Source: Elusimicrobiota bacterium (GTDB taxonomy: Bacteria > Elusimicrobiota > Elusimicrobia > UBA1565 > UBA9628). Taken from it: a stretch of DNA of 64,000 nucleotides. The stretch spans positions 248,001-312,000 of the forward strand of contig JACRDT010000005.1 in assembly GCA_016212795.1 (NCBI GenBank), written 5' to 3'. Position 1 is the first letter of the stretch. Each line of letters opens with the position of its first letter. Shown here piece after piece: positions 61,959-64,000 of this stretch. A program made the position numbers and the translations under genes. The notes below the pieces were generated by a model. That model saw only the letters and a program-made list of their open reading frames with translations. It made no database searches and was not told where the DNA came from.

Positions 61959-64000
61959 ATGAACCCCTCTAAAACCTCCGCTTTCGTGCTGTCGTTGGCC
62001 GTCGTCCTTCTCCCCGCGGGAAGCTCGGCCCAGACGATCCAGACCCAGGCCGCCAGGCCCGGCGCCGTGCAGACCGCGATCCCCAAGATCTCCGTCAGCG
62101 CCAACGTCGGCCTGGGGGCCGAAAGCTCGCTGCAGACGACGCCCGGCCTGAAAGGCACGCTCTCGGGCATCGGCGTCCCCTCCCTGCAGACCGCCCCGCA
62201 GCTGCGGACCTCGCAAGCCGAGATCTCGGCGCCCTTCTCCCCGGCCGCCGCCGATGTCCCGGTCGTCCTCGGGAACGCGGGCGTGCCGGTCGCGGCGCCC
62301 ATCGCCCAGGACGGCCCGGCCGCGCTCCCCGCGGCGGCCGAGGCCCCCGTCCTGCAGGCCCAGGCGCCCGGCCAGGAGGCCGGCCCGTCCTCCGAGCTCG
62401 CGCCGGCCGGCCGGCCCCGCGAGGCGCAGCGGCCCTCGCTCCTAAAGCGGCTGGTCAACACGGTGGCGTCCAAGATCGGCCTCGGCCAGGTCTTCGACGG
62501 CAGCCAGAACCGCGGCCTGACCGCGCCCGGCGTTTCTGGCGCGGACGTGCCGCTTCGATCTAGACTGGAAAGCGGCCAGGAGGTCGCCGGGCTGGGCATC
62601 CTGCCCACGACCAAGCCGGTCCTCCTGCCCAACGGCGCCCTGCCCGACGCTCCCCCGACCCTCCCGGACCCAGCCCTGGGCGGTCAGGTCACGATCAACT
62701 CGATCGACAGCCTGGAGACGGTCCCGGACACCCAGGTCCCCGGCATCTTCGACGCCGGCCCGGTCGTCCTCCAGGCCGACCCCATGAGCGAGACGGCCAT
62801 CGAGGCGGCGCTGCGCGCCCTCGTGGACGCCGAATCGGCGAGGTTCGGGGTCCCCAGCTCGGACCTCCAGACCGTCCACGTCAAGCGCGTGGCGGGCCGG
62901 AACCACCAGGCCGACACCATCTACGCCTATTTCCGCCAGCAGAAGGACGGCTACGTCGTGCGGGGCTCCTACGCGGGCTTCACCGTCAAGGTCATCAAGG
63001 GCAAGCCCGTCGTCCTGGCCTCGACCGCCAAGCTCTTCCCAAAGATGGCCGTGGACACCAGCCCGCGCTTCACCGAGCCGGAGCTCCGCAACAGCGCCAT
63101 CGGCTACATCGGCATCAACCCGCAGCAGATGGGCCTTCAGATGGAGGCCTACGGCCAGCAGATCATCTACATGGCCGGCACCTGGCGCGCGGTCCAGCTG
63201 TACATCGTGGAGGGTCTCCCCTTCATGATCGCCGTCGACGTCGTCACGGGCAGGGCCTTCGCCTGGGACTCCCGGGCGGGCGTGACGGAAGGCGGCTCCC
63301 TCTCGGGCAAGATCGAGGGGCGCGCCGGCCTCGGCGCCCAGACCGACGCCACGGTCCCGGTCACGGTCCCCATGGGCAACATGAGCGTCACGCTCTCCGA
63401 CGGCAAGACCGTCCAGACCGACGCCCAGGGCCGCTTCACCACGGACGCGACCAAGAAGTCCGAGGGCGCGGGCGACCAGGCGGCCGACACCACCAAGAAA
63501 GGCGACATCACCTTCACGGCCACCCTCTCGGGCAAGTACGTCGAGGTCCAGAACCAGGCCGGCAAGACCATGACCGTCTCCGGCACGCTCAAGCCGGGCG
63601 AGGAGGCTTCCGTCGTCTACAACCCCCAGGGCAAGTCCGAGGAGGACGTCGCCCAGGTCAACGCCTACTACCACGTGAACAGGGTCCGCGAGTGGACCAA
63701 GGCGCGCGGGATCGAGGACTCGCGGCTCGAGAAAGCCATCAAGGTCAAGCCCAACATCGACGACGAGTGCAACGCCTACTACACGCCGGGCTGGCCCAGC
63801 CTCAACTTCTTCAAGTCCAGCGTGAACTGCGTCAACTCCTCCTTCGACTCCGTGATCTACCATGAGTGGGGACACTTCATGGACGACATGATCGGCGGGA
63901 TCGTCAACGGCGGCCTGAGCGAGGGCTGGGGCGACATCCTCTCCATGTTCATCACGGCCAACCCGATCGTGGGCGAGGGCTTCCTCAAGCAGCAGACGCC
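61959..64000 (+). CDS. Exported M36 (fungalysin)-like metalloprotease, partial at window end
   Basis: Open from ATG 61959 through the window end; signal peptide; FTP-like prodomain; VIYHEWGHFMDD (HExxH) and LSEGWGDILS. Confidence 0.82.
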   Translation, partial: MNPSKTSAFVLSLAVVLLPAGSSAQTIQTQAARPGAVQTAIPKISVSANVGLGAESSLQTTPGLKGTLSGIGVPSLQTAPQLRTSQAEISAPFSPAAADVPVVLGNAGVPVAAPIAQDGPAALPAAAEAPVLQAQAPGQEAGPSSELAPAGRPREAQRPSLLKRLVNTVASKIGLGQVFDGSQNRGLTAPGVSGADVPLRSRLESGQEVAGLGILPTTKPVLLPNGALPDAPPTLPDPALGGQVTINSIDSLETVPDTQVPGIFDAGPVVLQADPMSETAIEAALRALVDAESARFGVPSSDLQTVHVKRVAGRNHQADTIYAYFRQQKDGYVVRGSYAGFTVKVIKGKPVVLASTAKLFPKMAVDTSPRFTEPELRNSAIGYIGINPQQMGLQMEAYGQQIIYMAGTWRAVQLYIVEGLPFMIAVDVVTGRAFAWDSRAGVTEGGSLSGKIEGRAGLGAQTDATVPVTVPMGNMSVTLSDGKTVQTDAQGRFTTDATKKSEGAGDQAADTTKKGDITFTATLSGKYVEVQNQAGKTMTVSGTLKPGEEASVVYNPQGKSEEDVAQVNAYYHVNRVREWTKARGIEDSRLEKAIKVKPNIDDECNAYYTPGWPSLNFFKSSVNCVNSSFDSVIYHEWGHFMDDMIGGIVNGGLSEGWGDILSMFITANPIVGEGFLKQQT

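Overview
High-GC bacterial chromosomal window. Gene content and style (signal peptide plus long Ala/Pro-rich N-termini, many GGDEF and response-regulator proteins) suggest an Elusimicrobiota-like genome, but this is inference only. About 45 real genes are supportable: yvcK, a cyclophilin, several CheY-like regulators, AbiEi/AbiEii, tilS, an OPT transporter, a membrane spermidine-synthase-like protein, a POT transporter, ackA, nnrE, sppA, three GGDEF proteins, ssrA (tmRNA), three TPR-TM-Ser/Thr kinases, a radical SAM protein, a subtilase, DsbA/MauE-like proteins, a PLD protein, pal-cpoB-tolB, a beta-helix/HEAT protein, a HAD-MFS fusion, a YefM/RelE-type TA pair, tRNA-Arg(GCG), a TrmA/RlmD-type methyltransferase, ychF and a partial M36-like metalloprotease. 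The most notable structures are: (1) a cluster of three inverted-topology receptor kinases (signal peptide - TPR - TM - C-terminal STPK) with near-identical promoters, two of them sharing palindromic divergent promoters with small exported proteins; (2) a GC-rich REP-like palindrome family at about 9 loci, often forming the 3' end of a CDS; (3) a 289-bp MITE-like element with perfect 22-bp TIRs; (4) a ~5-kb island bounded by duplicated response-regulator and MFS 3' ends; (5) unusual fusions and repeat proteins (HAD-MFS, beta-helix-HEAT, GGxNHSPV repeats); (6) a tmRNA with an atypical predicted tag. All calls come from reading the sequence; no searches were run.
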